NCBI RefSeq assembly: GCF_029714365.1
Contig: NZ_CP121659.1
Location: 1,116,001-1,180,000 of the forward strand
Length of the DNA: 64,000 nt
DNA from: Sinorhizobium terangae
GTDB taxonomy: Bacteria; Pseudomonadota; Alphaproteobacteria; Rhizobiales; Rhizobiaceae
Direction of reading: 5' to 3'
In this document: positions 48,527 to 58,099 of the stretch, one piece after another
Layout: the number at the start of each line of letters is the position of its first letter
Numbering within the stretch: the first letter of the stretch is position 1
The notes under the pieces: model-generated
What the model was told of the DNA's origin: nothing
Databases searched by the model: none
Seen by the model: the letters and a program-made list of their open reading frames with translations, nothing else
Position numbers and translations under genes: made by a program

Positions 48527-48537
48527 CGATATATCAG
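48527..48537. promoter_or_regulatory. CGATATATCAG, candidate GntR operator 2
   Basis: It shares the GATATATC core with operator 1, with centres 46 bases apart, in the same intergenic space. Confidence 0.4.
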
Positions 48538-48656
48538 CGTCAAGGGTCAATTCGCCGGCCGAGAGCAGTTGCTGCCGCGGGCGGCCTGCCGGTACGCCGC
48601 ACCCTTCCCGGACCTCACGCCAACTCACAAGGGCCGTGCGGCGACGGTGAAAGGGA

Positions 48657-48683
48657 ACGGCCCGCCAGTTGCTGGCGGGCCGT
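48657..48683 (-). terminator. Terminator of the aap operon
   Basis: A perfect 12-bp stem ACGGCCCGCCAG / CTGGCGGGCCGT with a 3-base loop, 25 bases after aapP. On the minus strand it is followed by TCCCTTTC. Confidence 0.75.
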
Positions 48684-48708
48684 GATCGTTCGACTCACAT
48701 TATCGATA

Positions 48709-49485
48709 TCAGTGCAGGATCTGGCTGAGGAACAGCTTGGTGCGCTCGTGCTGCGGATGGTCGAAGAATTCGGCCGGCGAATTCTGTTCGACGATCTGGC
48801 CCTGATCCATGAAGATCACCCGGTTGGCGACCTGGCGGGCAAAGCCCATTTCGTGGGTTACGCACAGCATGGTCATGCCTTCCTCGGCGAGGCCGACCAT
48901 GGTGTCCAGCACTTCCTTGATCATTTCCGGGTCAAGTGCCGATGTCGGCTCATCGAAGAGCATGATCTTCGGATTCATGCAGAGCGAGCGGGCAATCGCG
49001 ACGCGCTGTTGCTGGCCGCCCGAGAGCTGACCCGGATACTTGTGTGCCTGCTCGGGGATCTTGACGCGCCTGAGGAAATGCATCGCGATTTCCTCAGCCT
49101 GCTTCTTCGGCATCTTGCGGACCCAGATCGGCGCGAGCGTGCAATTTTCCAGGATCGTCAGGTGCGGGAAAAGGTTGAAGTGCTGAAAGACCATGCCGAC
49201 TTCGCGTCGGACTTCGTCGATCTTCTTCAGGTCGTTGGTGAGTTCGATGCCGTCGACGACGATCTTGCCCTTCTGGTGCTCCTCGAGGCGGTTGATGCAG
49301 CGAATCATCGTCGACTTGCCGGAGCCCGACGGGCCGGCGATGACGATGCGCTCGCCGCGCATGACCTTAAGGTTGATGTCGCGCAGCACGTGGAAATCAC
49401 CGTACCACTTGTTCATGTTGGTGATTTCGATCGCGACATCCGTCGTCGAGACGGTCATCTTCGATGCGGTGGCGGTGTTTGCCAT
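48709..49485 (-). CDS. aapP: General amino acid ABC transporter ATPase AapP
   Basis: The ATP-binding subunit of the broad-specificity L-amino acid importer. The 258-residue protein has Walker [19 protein letters not shown], the Q-loop [13 protein letters not shown], the signature [15 protein letters not shown], Walker [16 protein letters not shown] and the H-loop VTHEMGFAR. An extra 20 residues ([20 protein letters not shown]) precede the core. Last gene of aapJQMP, 13 bases after aapM. Confidence 0.96.
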   Translation of the reverse strand: MANTATASKMTVSTTDVAIEITNMNKWYGDFHVLRDINLKVMRGERIVIAGPSGSGKSTMIRCINRLEEHQKGKIVVDGIELTNDLKKIDEVRREVGMVFQHFNLFPHLTILENCTLAPIWVRKMPKKQAEEIAMHFLRRVKIPEQAHKYPGQLSGGQQQRVAIARSLCMNPKIMLFDEPTSALDPEMIKEVLDTMVGLAEEGMTMLCVTHEMGFARQVANRVIFMDQGQIVEQNSPAEFFDHPQHERTKLFLSQILH

Positions 49486-49498
49486 ATGTTTCCCCTTT

Positions 49499-50653
49499 TT
49501 ATCTTTGGCTTCTGTCGAGCACGCGTTCCATGAAGCCTGAATAGCGCGACATGCCGAAGCAGAAAAGCCAGAATACGAATCCCGCAAAAATCAGGCCGCT
49601 CACCGGTGTAACCGCGGAAGCCCAGTTCGTATCGCTAAAATTCAGGCGGACGATACCCAGTAGATCAAACATGCCGATGATCGAGACAAGCGACGTGTCC
49701 TTGAACAAGCCGATGAAGGTGTTGACGATCCCCGGAATCACCAGCTTCAGCGCCTGGGGCAGGATGATAAGGTTCATCTTCTGCCAGAAGCTGAGGCCAA
49801 GCGAATCGGCGCCTTCGTACTGTCCCTTCGGAATGGCCTGCAATCCGCCCCGCACGACTTCTGCCATGTAGGCGGAAGCGAAAAGCGACACGCCGATCAA
49901 GGCCCGCAGGAATTTGTCGAAGGTGACACCTTGCGGCAGGAACAGCGGCAGCATCACGCTTGCCATGAACAGCACCGTGATAAGCGGAACGCCGCGGACC
50001 ACCTCGATGAAGACGGTGCAGAGCATCTTGATCACCGGCATGTCCGATCGTCGCCCGAGCGCCAGCAGAATGCCGAGCGGCAGTGAGACAGCGATCCCGA
50101 CGAAAGACAGGGTGAGGGTGACCAGGAGGCCGCCCCAGAGTGGCGTCTCCACATAGATGAGGCCGAACCAGCCGCCCGGCAACAGGACCATCGCGATGAT
50201 CGGCAGAACGACCAATAGCAGGACGGCGTTCAACCCCTTGTACGGCATCTTCGGCATCAACATCGGCACGAGGAAGAGCACGAACAGGATGCCGACGAGT
50301 GCGGGGCGCCAACGTTCGTCCATTGGATAGCGCCCGAAGAGAAATTGGCTGAATTTCGCATTGACGAACGCCCAGCAGGCGCCGCTCCACCCGTCCGGCT
50401 GGGAGCCGCCTTGTGTGACCGTCGCGCAGACGCCACGGCCGCCGCCTGTCCAGGCGGCGTCGATGAAGAGCCACTGTATCGCAGGCGGCACCAGCCATGC
50501 CAACACCAAGAGGCTGATGATGGTGAGGGCAGTGTCCTTCGGCGTGGCAAAAAGATTCTTCCTGAGCCAGAAGACAATGCCGCTTTCCAACACCGGAGCC
50601 GGTGAGGCTTCGACCATCGACGCGCGAACGAAACTTGCTTCGTGTGTGGTCAT
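49499..50653 (-). CDS. aapM: General amino acid ABC transporter permease AapM
   Basis: A 384-residue membrane subunit. It has a long N-terminal region with helices near 35-60, 125-145 and 150-170. The conserved His/Glu/Gln-type permease core (about 180-375) follows, with [20 protein letters not shown] and the EAA loop ([20 protein letters not shown]). It is larger than typical permeases, as is usual for AapM. It starts 4 bases after aapQ. Confidence 0.94.
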   Translation of the reverse strand: MTTHEASFVRASMVEASPAPVLESGIVFWLRKNLFATPKDTALTIISLLVLAWLVPPAIQWLFIDAAWTGGGRGVCATVTQGGSQPDGWSGACWAFVNAKFSQFLFGRYPMDERWRPALVGILFVLFLVPMLMPKMPYKGLNAVLLLVVLPIIAMVLLPGGWFGLIYVETPLWGGLLVTLTLSFVGIAVSLPLGILLALGRRSDMPVIKMLCTVFIEVVRGVPLITVLFMASVMLPLFLPQGVTFDKFLRALIGVSLFASAYMAEVVRGGLQAIPKGQYEGADSLGLSFWQKMNLIILPQALKLVIPGIVNTFIGLFKDTSLVSIIGMFDLLGIVRLNFSDTNWASAVTPVSGLIFAGFVFWLFCFGMSRYSGFMERVLDRSQR

Positions 50654-50657
50654 CGTC

Positions 50658-51851
50658 TCACCTTTCCACCAGTGCCATGCGGGCGTTGTACCAGTTCATG
50701 AACAGCGAGGTCGCAAGGCTGAGGGTGAGATAGACGATGAGCCAGATGCTGACCACTTCGATCGCCTGCCCGGTCTGGTTAAGGATGGTCCCGCCGACAG
50801 CGACGAGGTCGGCGTAGCCGACGGCAATTGCCAGAGACGAGTTCTTGGTGAGGTTGAGATATTGGCTCGTCAGCGGTGGAATGATGATTCGCATCGCCTG
50901 TGGCACGACGACCAGTCGCGTGGTCAGTCGCGGGCGGATACCAAGCGCGTGGGCCGCTTCGGTCTGCCCTTTTGAAATCCCGCGGATACCTGCGCGGACG
51001 ATCTCCGCGATGAAGGCCGCCGTGTAGAAGGAAAGCGCGAGGTAGAGCGACATGAACTCGGGTCCCACGACCGAACCGCCCGTAAGGTTGAACTTGCCGG
51101 CAATCGGGAGGTCGAAGGTGATCGGTGCGCCCGTAGCGAGGAATGTGATCAGCGGCAGGCCTATGACCAACCCGAGCACCGTCCACAGCACCGGAAAGCG
51201 CTGGCCGGTCGCCGCCTGTCGCTGGTTGGCATAACGCGCGACGAGAAAGCTCGCGGCAACGGCAATAAGGAACGCGAGGATCGTATACTCAGCCCCTTCT
51301 CCGAGGACGGGCCTCGGGAAGGCCACGCCGCGATTGCTGACAAAAACGTTCAAGGGCAGGGCAAGCGCCTCTCGTGCCTGCGGCAACACTGCCAGAACGC
51401 CGCTGTACCAGAAGAAAATGACGAGCAGAGGAGGGATGTTGCGGAACACCTCGACATAGGCCAGCGACAATTTGGCGATGATCCAGTTGTGCGAGAGCCG
51501 CCCGATGCCGACGACGAAGCCGATGATCGTCGCGGTGATGATGCCGGTGATCGCGACGAGCAGCGTATTGACGAAGCCGACGACAAGCGCACGGCCATAG
51601 GTCGAATCGCTGGTGAACGCGATAAGCGATTGCCCGACGTCGAAGCCTGCGCGGCTTCTCACGAAGCCATATCCCGATGCGATATTCGCGCGCCTAAGGT
51701 TCTCAATCGTGTTGTCGACGATCCAATAGATGAAGACCGCGAGGATGATGATGGTGACTGCCTGATAGAATATGCCGCGCACCTGGGGGTCGTTGATGAT
51801 CGATCCCGAGGACTTGCTCTTTTCAGGCGCATTCGTGACGCCAATGGCCAT
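50658..51851 (-). CDS. aapQ: General amino acid ABC transporter permease AapQ
   Basis: A 397-residue membrane subunit paired with AapM. It has a first helix near 30-50, a long loop, then the permease core with [40 protein letters not shown] and the EAA loop [28 protein letters not shown] precedes the ATG at 51851. It is separated from aapJ by 144 bases with two stem-loop structures, which may lower expression of the membrane genes relative to the binding protein. Confidence 0.94.
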   Translation of the reverse strand: MAIGVTNAPEKSKSSGSIINDPQVRGIFYQAVTIIILAVFIYWIVDNTIENLRRANIASGYGFVRSRAGFDVGQSLIAFTSDSTYGRALVVGFVNTLLVAITGIITATIIGFVVGIGRLSHNWIIAKLSLAYVEVFRNIPPLLVIFFWYSGVLAVLPQAREALALPLNVFVSNRGVAFPRPVLGEGAEYTILAFLIAVAASFLVARYANQRQAATGQRFPVLWTVLGLVIGLPLITFLATGAPITFDLPIAGKFNLTGGSVVGPEFMSLYLALSFYTAAFIAEIVRAGIRGISKGQTEAAHALGIRPRLTTRLVVVPQAMRIIIPPLTSQYLNLTKNSSLAIAVGYADLVAVGGTILNQTGQAIEVVSIWLIVYLTLSLATSLFMNWYNARMALVER

Positions 51852-51903
51852 ACAATGCCTCTTTCCCCAATCCGCCCTTTCCGGGCGTTTTTATTGTTGG
51901 AAT

Positions 51904-51930
51904 GGAGGAGCGGGCGCGGCCCGCTCCTCC
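51904..51930. repeat. Strong intercistronic hairpin between aapJ and aapQ
   Basis: A perfect 11-bp stem GGAGGAGCGGG / CCCGCTCCTCC with a 5-base loop. No T-run follows on the minus strand, so it looks like an mRNA stabiliser or partial terminator after aapJ. Confidence 0.75.
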
Positions 51931-51938
51931 TTTGCATC

Positions 51939-51988
51939 AAAGCGCTACAGCGTCCCTTGGGCGTCTGACAAGGCGCGCGACGCTGCAG
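51939..51988. repeat. Short palindromic repeat, copy 1 (aap operon)
   Basis: An imperfect inverted repeat from AAAGCGCTACAGCG to CGCGACGCTGCAG, with GCGTCTGACAAGGCGC in the centre. A diverged copy lies at 62096-62142. It probably belongs to a dispersed rhizobial palindrome family. Confidence 0.55.
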
Positions 51989-51995
51989 GTTACGA

Positions 51996-53021
51996 TCAGC
52001 GGATCGGCGGAGCGTATTGGATGCCGCCCTTGTTCCAGAGGGCATTCAGGCCGCGCTCGATCTTCAGCGGGCTGCCGGCGCCGATGTTGCGATCGAAGAC
52101 TTCGCCGTAGTTGCCTACCGCCTTGATGATGTTGACCGCCCATTCGTTGGTCAGGCCGAGGTCGGTGCCAATCTTGCTGTCGGCTTCGACGCCGAGGAAG
52201 CGCTGCACGTCAGGGTTCGTGGACTTCTTCATCTCTTCGACGTTGGCCTGGGTGATGCCGAATTCTTCCGCCTGGATCAGCGCATAGTGAGTCCAGCTAA
52301 CGATATCGAACCACTGATCGTCGCCCTGACGAACGGCCGGAGCGAGGGGTTCCTTGGAGATGATCTCCGGCAGGATCATGTGATCGTCTGGCTTCGACAG
52401 GGTGAGGCGCAGTGCATAAAGGCCCGACTGGTCCGTGGTGTAAACGTCGCAACGGCCTGCGTCATAGGCAGCGTTCACTTCCTCGAGCTTCTCGAAGACC
52501 ACCGGATTGTACTGCAGGTTGTTCGACTTGAAGTAGTCGGCGAGGTTCAGTTCGGTCGTCGTACCGGTCTGCACGCAAACGGCAGCGCCGGACAGTTCGA
52601 GCGCGGACTTCACGTTGAGGCTCTTGCGAACCATGAAGCCCTGGCCGTCATAATAGTTGACCGGACGGAAGTTGAAGCCGAGTGCCGTATCCCGGTTGAT
52701 GGACCAGGTCGTGTTGCGGGCCAGAAGGTCGACTTCACCGGATTGCAGTGCCGGGAAGCGTTCCTTCGCGGAAAGTGGCGTATACTTCACCTTGCTGGCA
52801 TCACCGAAGATGGCGGCAGCGATTGCCTTGCAGTAATCGACGTCGAAACCAGTCCAGTTGCCGGAAGCGTCGGGGGCGGAGAAGCCGGCGAGACCGGTGT
52901 TCACGCCGCACTGGACAAAGCCCTTGGCCTTCACGTCATCAAGGGTCGCGGCCGATGCCGCATGTGCGCCAATACCCATGACAGCAGCGCCAACCAGAGC
53001 TGTCAGAATTCGTCTTGCCAT
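51996..53021 (-). CDS. aapJ: General amino acid ABC transporter binding protein AapJ
   Basis: The periplasmic receptor for L-amino acids. The 341-residue protein has a signal peptide (MARRILTALVGAAVMGIGAH, cleavage after ASA near residue 24). The family 3 solute-binding fold follows: GFVQCGVNTGLAGFSAPDA, WTGFDVDYCKAIAAAIFG, SGEVDLLARNTTW and RCDVYTTDQSGLYA. The ATG at 53021 begins the signal peptide. First gene of aapJQMP, with a candidate promoter about 100 bases upstream. Confidence 0.96.
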   Translation of the reverse strand: MARRILTALVGAAVMGIGAHAASAATLDDVKAKGFVQCGVNTGLAGFSAPDASGNWTGFDVDYCKAIAAAIFGDASKVKYTPLSAKERFPALQSGEVDLLARNTTWSINRDTALGFNFRPVNYYDGQGFMVRKSLNVKSALELSGAAVCVQTGTTTELNLADYFKSNNLQYNPVVFEKLEEVNAAYDAGRCDVYTTDQSGLYALRLTLSKPDDHMILPEIISKEPLAPAVRQGDDQWFDIVSWTHYALIQAEEFGITQANVEEMKKSTNPDVQRFLGVEADSKIGTDLGLTNEWAVNIIKAVGNYGEVFDRNIGAGSPLKIERGLNALWNKGGIQYAPPIR

Positions 53022-53118
53022 TTTTTGAACCTTTTCGGTTGTTGTTTGTTCCCGTCTGCACAAGCGCGCTCCGTAGGCGCGTGCAGCCTCCGCCACCCTC
53101 CTGGCGTGAGTGCAATCT

Positions 53119-53147
53119 ATCTCATGCTCAAAATCCATAAGGGTCAA
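53119..53147 (-). promoter_or_regulatory. Candidate aapJ promoter
   Basis: On the minus strand CTTGACC (TTGACC at 53147-53142) and TGAGAT (53124-53119) are separated by 17 bases. The -35 fits the rhizobial CTTGAC consensus; the -10 is weak. Confidence 0.4.
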
Positions 53148-53297
53148 GAGATGTTGCCGATTTTCTGATTTTGCATGTGAAAAACCCGAATTTCGCCAGA
53201 AGTTTAGGCAGTTTCTTCCCGGAAATCGGTTTCTTTGAACAAAAAACGGCCAGTTCGGCATTTTGCACGAGAGCTCGTCACTTCATCCAATTTTCCC

Positions 53298-53326
53298 TTG
53301 ACCCGGCGGGTGCCGCGTTCGATGAG
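53298..53326 (+). promoter_or_regulatory. Candidate metC promoter
   Basis: CTTGACC (TTGACC at 53298) is followed after 17 bases by GATGAG, about 30 bases before the metC start. The -35 is good and the -10 is weak. Confidence 0.35.
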
Positions 53327-53357
53327 TTGGCGTCGAATCTAAACAGCGGATTTTTCA

Positions 53358-54548
53358 ATGGCAGACAAGATCAGCGCGCTCAAGGAGACCGGCATCAACA
53401 CCCGTCTGGCGCACACTGGCAACAATCCCTCGGATTTCCACGGCTTCGTCAATCCGCCGGTGGTGCATGCTTCCACCGTGCTGTTTCCCAATGCCAGGAC
53501 CATGGAAAGCCGCGCGCAGAAATATACCTACGGAACGCGCGGCACGCCGACCACGGATGCACTCTGCGAGGCGATCAATGAGCTCGAGGGCGCTGCCGGA
53601 ACTATACTCGTGCCTTCGGGCCTGGCGGCGGTTACGGTGCCATTCCTGACTTATCTGTCGGCTGGGGACCACGCGCTCGTCGTTGATTCGGTCTATTTCC
53701 CGACACGGCATTTCTGCGACACGATGCTGAAGCGCCTCGGCGTCACCGTCGAATACTACGATCCGATGATCGGTGCCGGCATTGAAAGCCTGATCCGGCC
53801 GAACACGCGACTGGTGCATACAGAAGCGCCGGGCTCGAATACATTCGAAATGCAGGACATTCGTGCAATTGCGGCCGCGGCACACCGCCACGGTTGCGTC
53901 GTGACGATGGACAATACCTGGGCGACGCCGGTTTATTTCCGCCCGCTCGATCACGACGTCGACGTCTCGATCCATGCAGCCACAAAATATCCGTCGGGCC
54001 ATTCCGATGTGTTGTTCGGCACCGTGTCTGCCAACGTCACCCACTGGCCGGCTCTCAGCGAGGCGATGGTCACGCTCGGCGTCTGCGTGTCGCCGGACGA
54101 CAGCTACCAGATCCTCCGGGGACTGCGCACGATGGGGATTCGTCTGGAGCGTCATCAGGCGAGTGCGCTGGCGATCGCCGAATGGCTGGAGAGCCGCGAC
54201 GAGGTTGCACGCGTCTTGCATCCGGCACTGCCGAGCTTTCCGGGATACGAGCTCTGGAAGCGCGACTTCGGCGGCGCGAGCGGGATTTTCTCCTTCGTGC
54301 TGAAGGCCGACAGTTCCGAAATGTTCAGGACCAAGGCGCACGCCTTCCTGGATGCGCTCTCGCTGTTCGGTCTTGGCTATTCCTGGGGTGGCTTTGAAAG
54401 CCTCGCCGTCCACGTCAACCTGTCCGACCGCAAGGTGGCAAAGGCCCCGTCGGAGGGGCCGGTTATCCGATTGCAGATCGGGCTGGAAGACGTTCCGGAT
54501 ATCCGTCGCGACCTCGAAGCAGGCTTCGCCGCCGCCAACGCGGTCTGA
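53358..54548 (+). CDS. metC: Cystathionine beta-lyase
   Basis: A 396-residue PLP enzyme of the Cys/Met metabolism family, cleaving cystathionine to homocysteine. It has YTYGTRGTPTTDAL, the PLP lysine K210 in HAATKYPSGHSDVL, SLFGLGYSWGGFESL and the C-terminal IGLEDVPDIRRDLEAGF. GYSWGGFESL is characteristic of the beta-lyase rather than gamma-synthase. The gene ends 3 bases from the convergent monooxygenase gene. No SAM riboswitch is visible in the short leader. Confidence 0.92.
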   Translation: MADKISALKETGINTRLAHTGNNPSDFHGFVNPPVVHASTVLFPNARTMESRAQKYTYGTRGTPTTDALCEAINELEGAAGTILVPSGLAAVTVPFLTYLSAGDHALVVDSVYFPTRHFCDTMLKRLGVTVEYYDPMIGAGIESLIRPNTRLVHTEAPGSNTFEMQDIRAIAAAAHRHGCVVTMDNTWATPVYFRPLDHDVDVSIHAATKYPSGHSDVLFGTVSANVTHWPALSEAMVTLGVCVSPDDSYQILRGLRTMGIRLERHQASALAIAEWLESRDEVARVLHPALPSFPGYELWKRDFGGASGIFSFVLKADSSEMFRTKAHAFLDALSLFGLGYSWGGFESLAVHVNLSDRKVAKAPSEGPVIRLQIGLEDVPDIRRDLEAGFAAANAV

Positions 54549-54551
54549 CGC

Positions 54552-55724
54552 TTACTGCCCCGGAACGCCGTAGCCGTAAAGCCAGTCGAGGTCGGCGGCA
54601 AGCGATTCGGAACCCTTAAGCGCGAGCACCAGATCACGCCCGAGACGGATTGGCCCCCGGGCGTGATAAGCAAAGCGGTTGAACGCGGCCCGCTTTCGTA
54701 CGCGATCGATCCGCGACCTTCGCGCACGATCATAACTGGCAAATGCGGACGGGACATCCTGGCTTTCGGCGAGGCAGTGCGCGAGCTCCCGGGCATCCTC
54801 GATCGCCATCGCAGCGCCCTGAGCCGCAAATGGCGTCATCGCATGGGCTGCGTCGCCGATTAGGATGGTTCTCGTCCCGTCGTGCCATGCACCGTCCCCG
54901 ACGGTGCACAAGGGCCAGTAGGTCGTTGCGGTGGCGTTCGTGAGCAGCATGCGCAGCTTGGGGTGCCAGCCGTCCAAGGCTGTTGCAAGCTCACGCCGCC
55001 TCTCCTCGGAGTCCTTGCCGACCCACACGCTTTCGCCGGCCTTGCCGCCGACGATCGCCACAAGGTTGAAGCTGCCGACTTCCTTGATCGGGTAGGCGAC
55101 AAGATGCGCATTCGAGCCGAGAAAGGCCGTGACACGGTCCTCCGACAGGAGGGGGACTGCCTCGGAGCGCGGCACCATCAGCCGCCAGGCGATGTTGCCC
55201 GAGAACTGTACGGGGCCCACACCCGGGATGGATGTTCTTGTCCGTGACCAGATACCATCCGCGCCGACGATTACGGACGGGCGTCGTGCCATCGCGCGAT
55301 CGATTGCCGCTTCCGGGTCGCTCTCGATCCGGAATCCAAGGTGAATGCGGCAGCGTGGTTCGGCTGCCACCGCATCCAATAGGATCTTTTGCAGGCTGGC
55401 GCGGTGCAGAACACCGTAGGGAGCCGCCCAACGGTTGCGGGCGAAGGAACCAGCAGGGACGCTTGCGAGTGCGCGCAGTGAACGGCCATCGAGAAGTGCC
55501 ACCGACTCCGGCTCGCTCCAGATAGCTTCAAGGGCGGGGAGCAGACCGAGTTCGATCAGGATGCGTGACGCGTTCGGCGACAATTGCAGGCCGGCGCCGA
55601 CCTCCTTCAAGGAGTCTGCCTGTTCGAATATTTCCGCCTCGAAACCCTGGCGGGCCAGACAGAGAGCCGTCGTCAGGCCGGCAATACCGGCGCCGACAAT
55701 CGCGACCGGACCAGCGTCGTGCAT
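54552..55724 (-). CDS. FAD-dependent monooxygenase
   Basis: A 390-residue flavoprotein hydroxylase of the UbiH/salicylate hydroxylase group. It has the Rossmann motif IVGAGIAGLTTALCLARQGF, E in EIFEQADS, GAGLQLSPNASRIL, the DG motif VIVGADGIWSRTR near 155, and GDAAHAMTPFAAQGAAMAIED near 280. The substrate, probably an aromatic or heterocycle, is unknown. It is followed on the same strand, upstream, by the zf-CHCC gene after a 28-base gap. Confidence 0.88.
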   Translation of the reverse strand: MHDAGPVAIVGAGIAGLTTALCLARQGFEAEIFEQADSLKEVGAGLQLSPNASRILIELGLLPALEAIWSEPESVALLDGRSLRALASVPAGSFARNRWAAPYGVLHRASLQKILLDAVAAEPRCRIHLGFRIESDPEAAIDRAMARRPSVIVGADGIWSRTRTSIPGVGPVQFSGNIAWRLMVPRSEAVPLLSEDRVTAFLGSNAHLVAYPIKEVGSFNLVAIVGGKAGESVWVGKDSEERRRELATALDGWHPKLRMLLTNATATTYWPLCTVGDGAWHDGTRTILIGDAAHAMTPFAAQGAAMAIEDARELAHCLAESQDVPSAFASYDRARRSRIDRVRKRAAFNRFAYHARGPIRLGRDLVLALKGSESLAADLDWLYGYGVPGQ

Positions 55725-55752
55725 CGATCTCGTACCGGCGAACTGCGACGAC

Positions 55753-55998
55753 TTAAGCCGCCTTGCTGGTGAAAAGGCATCCCGAAGGATTAGTCTCCGT
55801 TGCCTTCAGCGAAGGATTGTAGCGATAGAGCGTCGAGCAATAGGAGCAGACCTTCTCGTTGTCGTCACCCATGTCGATGAAGATGTGGGGGTGGTCGAAG
55901 GGCACGGATGCGCCCGTGCACATGAATTCCTTGACGCCGATTTCGATCGCCTGGTGTCCGCCGTCATTCTGAAAATGGGGGATGCTGTGGCCGGCCAT
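55753..55998 (-). CDS. Zinc-finger (zf-CHCC) domain protein
   Basis: An 81-residue protein with C27, H36/H38 (FDHPHIF) and C51-x2-C54 (KVCSYCSTLY), matching the zf-CHCC domain of the mitochondrial complex I subunit NDUFS6. In alphaproteobacteria it is associated with respiratory complex I. The ATG at 55998 (MAGHSIPHFQ) is the likely start. It is transcribed ahead of the monooxygenase gene. Confidence 0.9.
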   Translation of the reverse strand: MAGHSIPHFQNDGGHQAIEIGVKEFMCTGASVPFDHPHIFIDMGDDNEKVCSYCSTLYRYNPSLKATETNPSGCLFTSKAA

Positions 55999-56173
55999 GT
56001 CATGCTCCGATGAATGCAAGTCTTACAAATTTGGCGGCACCATAGTGAGCTTTGCCGCAAATGTGTAGCGGCAAACATGCCGCGCCTGTGGGTTTTTGGA
56101 GGGCCGGGGGTTTCAAGCGGCGGCGTTACAACCTAGTTTGCGCCGAAAGCAGAATGCCCTTCAGGAATGAAAC

Positions 56174-56959
56174 ATGGATCTGAACCCGCCGCCGTTTTCG
56201 CGTTTCGTACATGACGGAATGGAAATCGCCTTTTTCGACGAAGGCGACCCGTCGGGAGATCCCATCCTCCTCGTCCACGGCTTCGCTTCGAGCGCCAATG
56301 TCAACTGGGTGTATCCGGGCTGGCTTAAGACACTGGGCGACGCCGGCTACCGCGTTATCGCGCTGGACAATCGCGGCCATGGAAAGAGCAGCAAGCCGCA
56401 CGACCCTTCGCTCTATCATCCGCAACAGATGGCAGGGGATGCTGCGGCACTTCTTCTGCATCTCGGGATCGGCGAAGCGCATGTCATGGGTTATTCCATG
56501 GGCGCGCGCATTTCCGCGTTCCTGGCTTTAGAGCATCCGGATCGCGTACGCTCGCTTATCTTTGGCGGCCTCGGAATAGGCATGGTTAGCGGGGTCGGAG
56601 ACTGGGACCCGATCGCCGACGCGCTGCTTGCGCCCTCGCTGGAGAGCGTGACGCATCCGCGCGGCCGGATGTTTCGTGCTTTCGCCGATCAGACCAAGAG
56701 CGACCGCCAGGCGCTCGCGGCTTGCATTTCCACGTCGCGCGATCTTCTGTCGCCCGAAGATATGGCCCGCATCGAAGTGCCGGTACTGATCGGGGTCGGA
56801 ACGAAGGACGAGATTGCCGGATCGGCGCAGGAACTTGCGGCCCTTATGCCGCGGGCTAAGGCGCTCGACATTCCGGGGCGCGACCATATGCTGGCGGTCG
56901 GCGACCGGGTGTTCAAGAAGGCCGTGCTCGAGTTCCTTGGCGAGGTGGGGCGAGCGTAA
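56174..56959 (+). CDS. Alpha/beta hydrolase
   Basis: A 261-residue cytoplasmic hydrolase with a full catalytic set: LLVHGFASSANVNW (oxyanion), DNRGHGKSSKP, the nucleophile elbow VMGYSMGARIS (Ser near 99), Asp in GVGTKDEIAGS and His in GRDHMLAVGD. It resembles the hydrolases often found before cysE in rhizobia. The substrate is unknown. It is divergent from the zf-CHCC gene, and cysE follows after 101 bases. Confidence 0.88.
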   Translation: MDLNPPPFSRFVHDGMEIAFFDEGDPSGDPILLVHGFASSANVNWVYPGWLKTLGDAGYRVIALDNRGHGKSSKPHDPSLYHPQQMAGDAAALLLHLGIGEAHVMGYSMGARISAFLALEHPDRVRSLIFGGLGIGMVSGVGDWDPIADALLAPSLESVTHPRGRMFRAFADQTKSDRQALAACISTSRDLLSPEDMARIEVPVLIGVGTKDEIAGSAQELAALMPRAKALDIPGRDHMLAVGDRVFKKAVLEFLGEVGRA

Positions 56960-57060
56960 GGGCGTTCTACGACCCGTGGCTGAAATAGGGTGCACCCATT
57001 TATGTCGGCGGGAAATTAACCTATATTCGCACCATTGATCGAACATGAAGGAGAGCGACT

Positions 57061-57879
57061 ATGGTCGCCAAGACAGAACTGCGCCATGCGGAAGCGTTCG
57101 ACCCGATCTGGGACAGCCTGCGAGAGGAAGCGCGCCTGGCTGCCGAGCGGGATCCGATGTTGGCAGCGTTCTTGTATTCGACCGTCGTCAACCAGCACTC
57201 CCTCGAAGAGGCTGTGATTTACCGGATTTGCGAACGGCTGGATCATCCGGACCTGCAGGCAAACCTGCTCCACCAGACCTTTTCCGAAATGCTTGAGGAC
57301 TGGCCCGAATGGGGCACGATCCTTCGCGTCGATATCCAGGCGGTCTATGATCGCGATCCGGCGTGCACGCGGTTCATCGAGCCGGTGCTCTATTTCAAGG
57401 GGTTCCACGCCATCCAGACGCATCGCCTTGCCCACTGGCTGTGGAAGCGCGGACGGAAGGACTTCGCTCTGTATCTGCAGAGCCGCTCTTCGAGCGTCTA
57501 TCAGACCGACATCAATCCTGCCGCCCGGATCGGGCGCGGCATCTTCCTGGATCATGCGACGGGGCTGGTGGTCGGCGAGACGGCCACCATCGGTGACAAC
57601 GTATCGATCCTGCATGGCGTGACACTTGGCGGCACCGGCAAGGAGGGCAGCGATCGTCATCCGAAGATCGGTGACGGCGTGTTGATCGGCGCAGGCGCAA
57701 AGATACTTGGCAACATCCACATCGGGCATTGCTCGCGCGTTGCGGCTGGTTCAGTCGTGCTGAAGCCGGTCCCCCCCAAGACGACGGTGGCGGGCGTTCC
57801 GGCAAAGGTCGTGGGGGAGGCCGGATGTTCCGAGCCGTCGCGCCAGATGGACCAGATCCTGGCCACTTTCGACATCTGA
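57061..57879 (+). CDS. cysE: Serine O-acetyltransferase
   Basis: It acetylates serine as the first committed step of cysteine synthesis. The 272-residue protein has the N-terminal helical SATase domain (about 5-140) and a left-handed beta-helix with hexapeptide repeats (about 150-250: ARIGRGIFLDHATGLVVG, GETATIGDNVSILHGVTLGG, GDGVLIGAGAKILGNI). The catalytic His is in LDHATG and the second in ILHGV. AGGAGAG precedes the ATG. A -10-like CTATAT lies at 57021. The product complements the sulfide made by CysI. Confidence 0.95.
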   Translation: MVAKTELRHAEAFDPIWDSLREEARLAAERDPMLAAFLYSTVVNQHSLEEAVIYRICERLDHPDLQANLLHQTFSEMLEDWPEWGTILRVDIQAVYDRDPACTRFIEPVLYFKGFHAIQTHRLAHWLWKRGRKDFALYLQSRSSSVYQTDINPAARIGRGIFLDHATGLVVGETATIGDNVSILHGVTLGGTGKEGSDRHPKIGDGVLIGAGAKILGNIHIGHCSRVAAGSVVLKPVPPKTTVAGVPAKVVGEAGCSEPSRQMDQILATFDI

Positions 57880-57895
57880 CCGGGTGCGAGTCTAA

Positions 57896-57927
57896 CGAGG
57901 CGCGAACGCCGGTGCGGCCGCGCCTCG
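57896..57927 (+). terminator. GC-rich hairpin after cysE
   Basis: CGAGGCGCG (57896) and CGCGCCTCG (57919) form a 9-bp stem with a 14-base loop, 17 bases after the cysE stop. There is no T-run, so terminator function is uncertain. Confidence 0.4.
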
Positions 57928-58099
57928 CAAGTGCGGCATTCGGCGCGACCAGTTTGTGCCTTGCAGAAAATTGGACGAAAATTCAAAACGATAAGCGTCT
58001 TCTCAAATCTGGAGGGACCCCCGGCGCTTCAAGTGGGTTTACACTTGGCAATTCCGCATGCGAGAAGCGCCGCAAATCAAACATCTACGGAGAGAAGAT

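Larger units (their letters stand above)
53022..53357. other. Divergent intergenic region aapJ/metC
   Basis: 336 bases between the starts of aapJ (reverse) and metC (forward). It holds a candidate promoter for each and CGCGCTCC...GGCGCG-type GC-rich repeats near 53065. No gene, RNA gene or NtrC-type TGCAC-N7-GTGCA site is seen. Confidence 0.6.

Noticed and set aside
53022..53357. NtrC or SAM-riboswitch control of aapJ/metC
   Set aside because: No TGCAC-N7-GTGCA site, no -24/-12 promoter, and no SAM-II-like pseudoknot pattern could be seen in this region.
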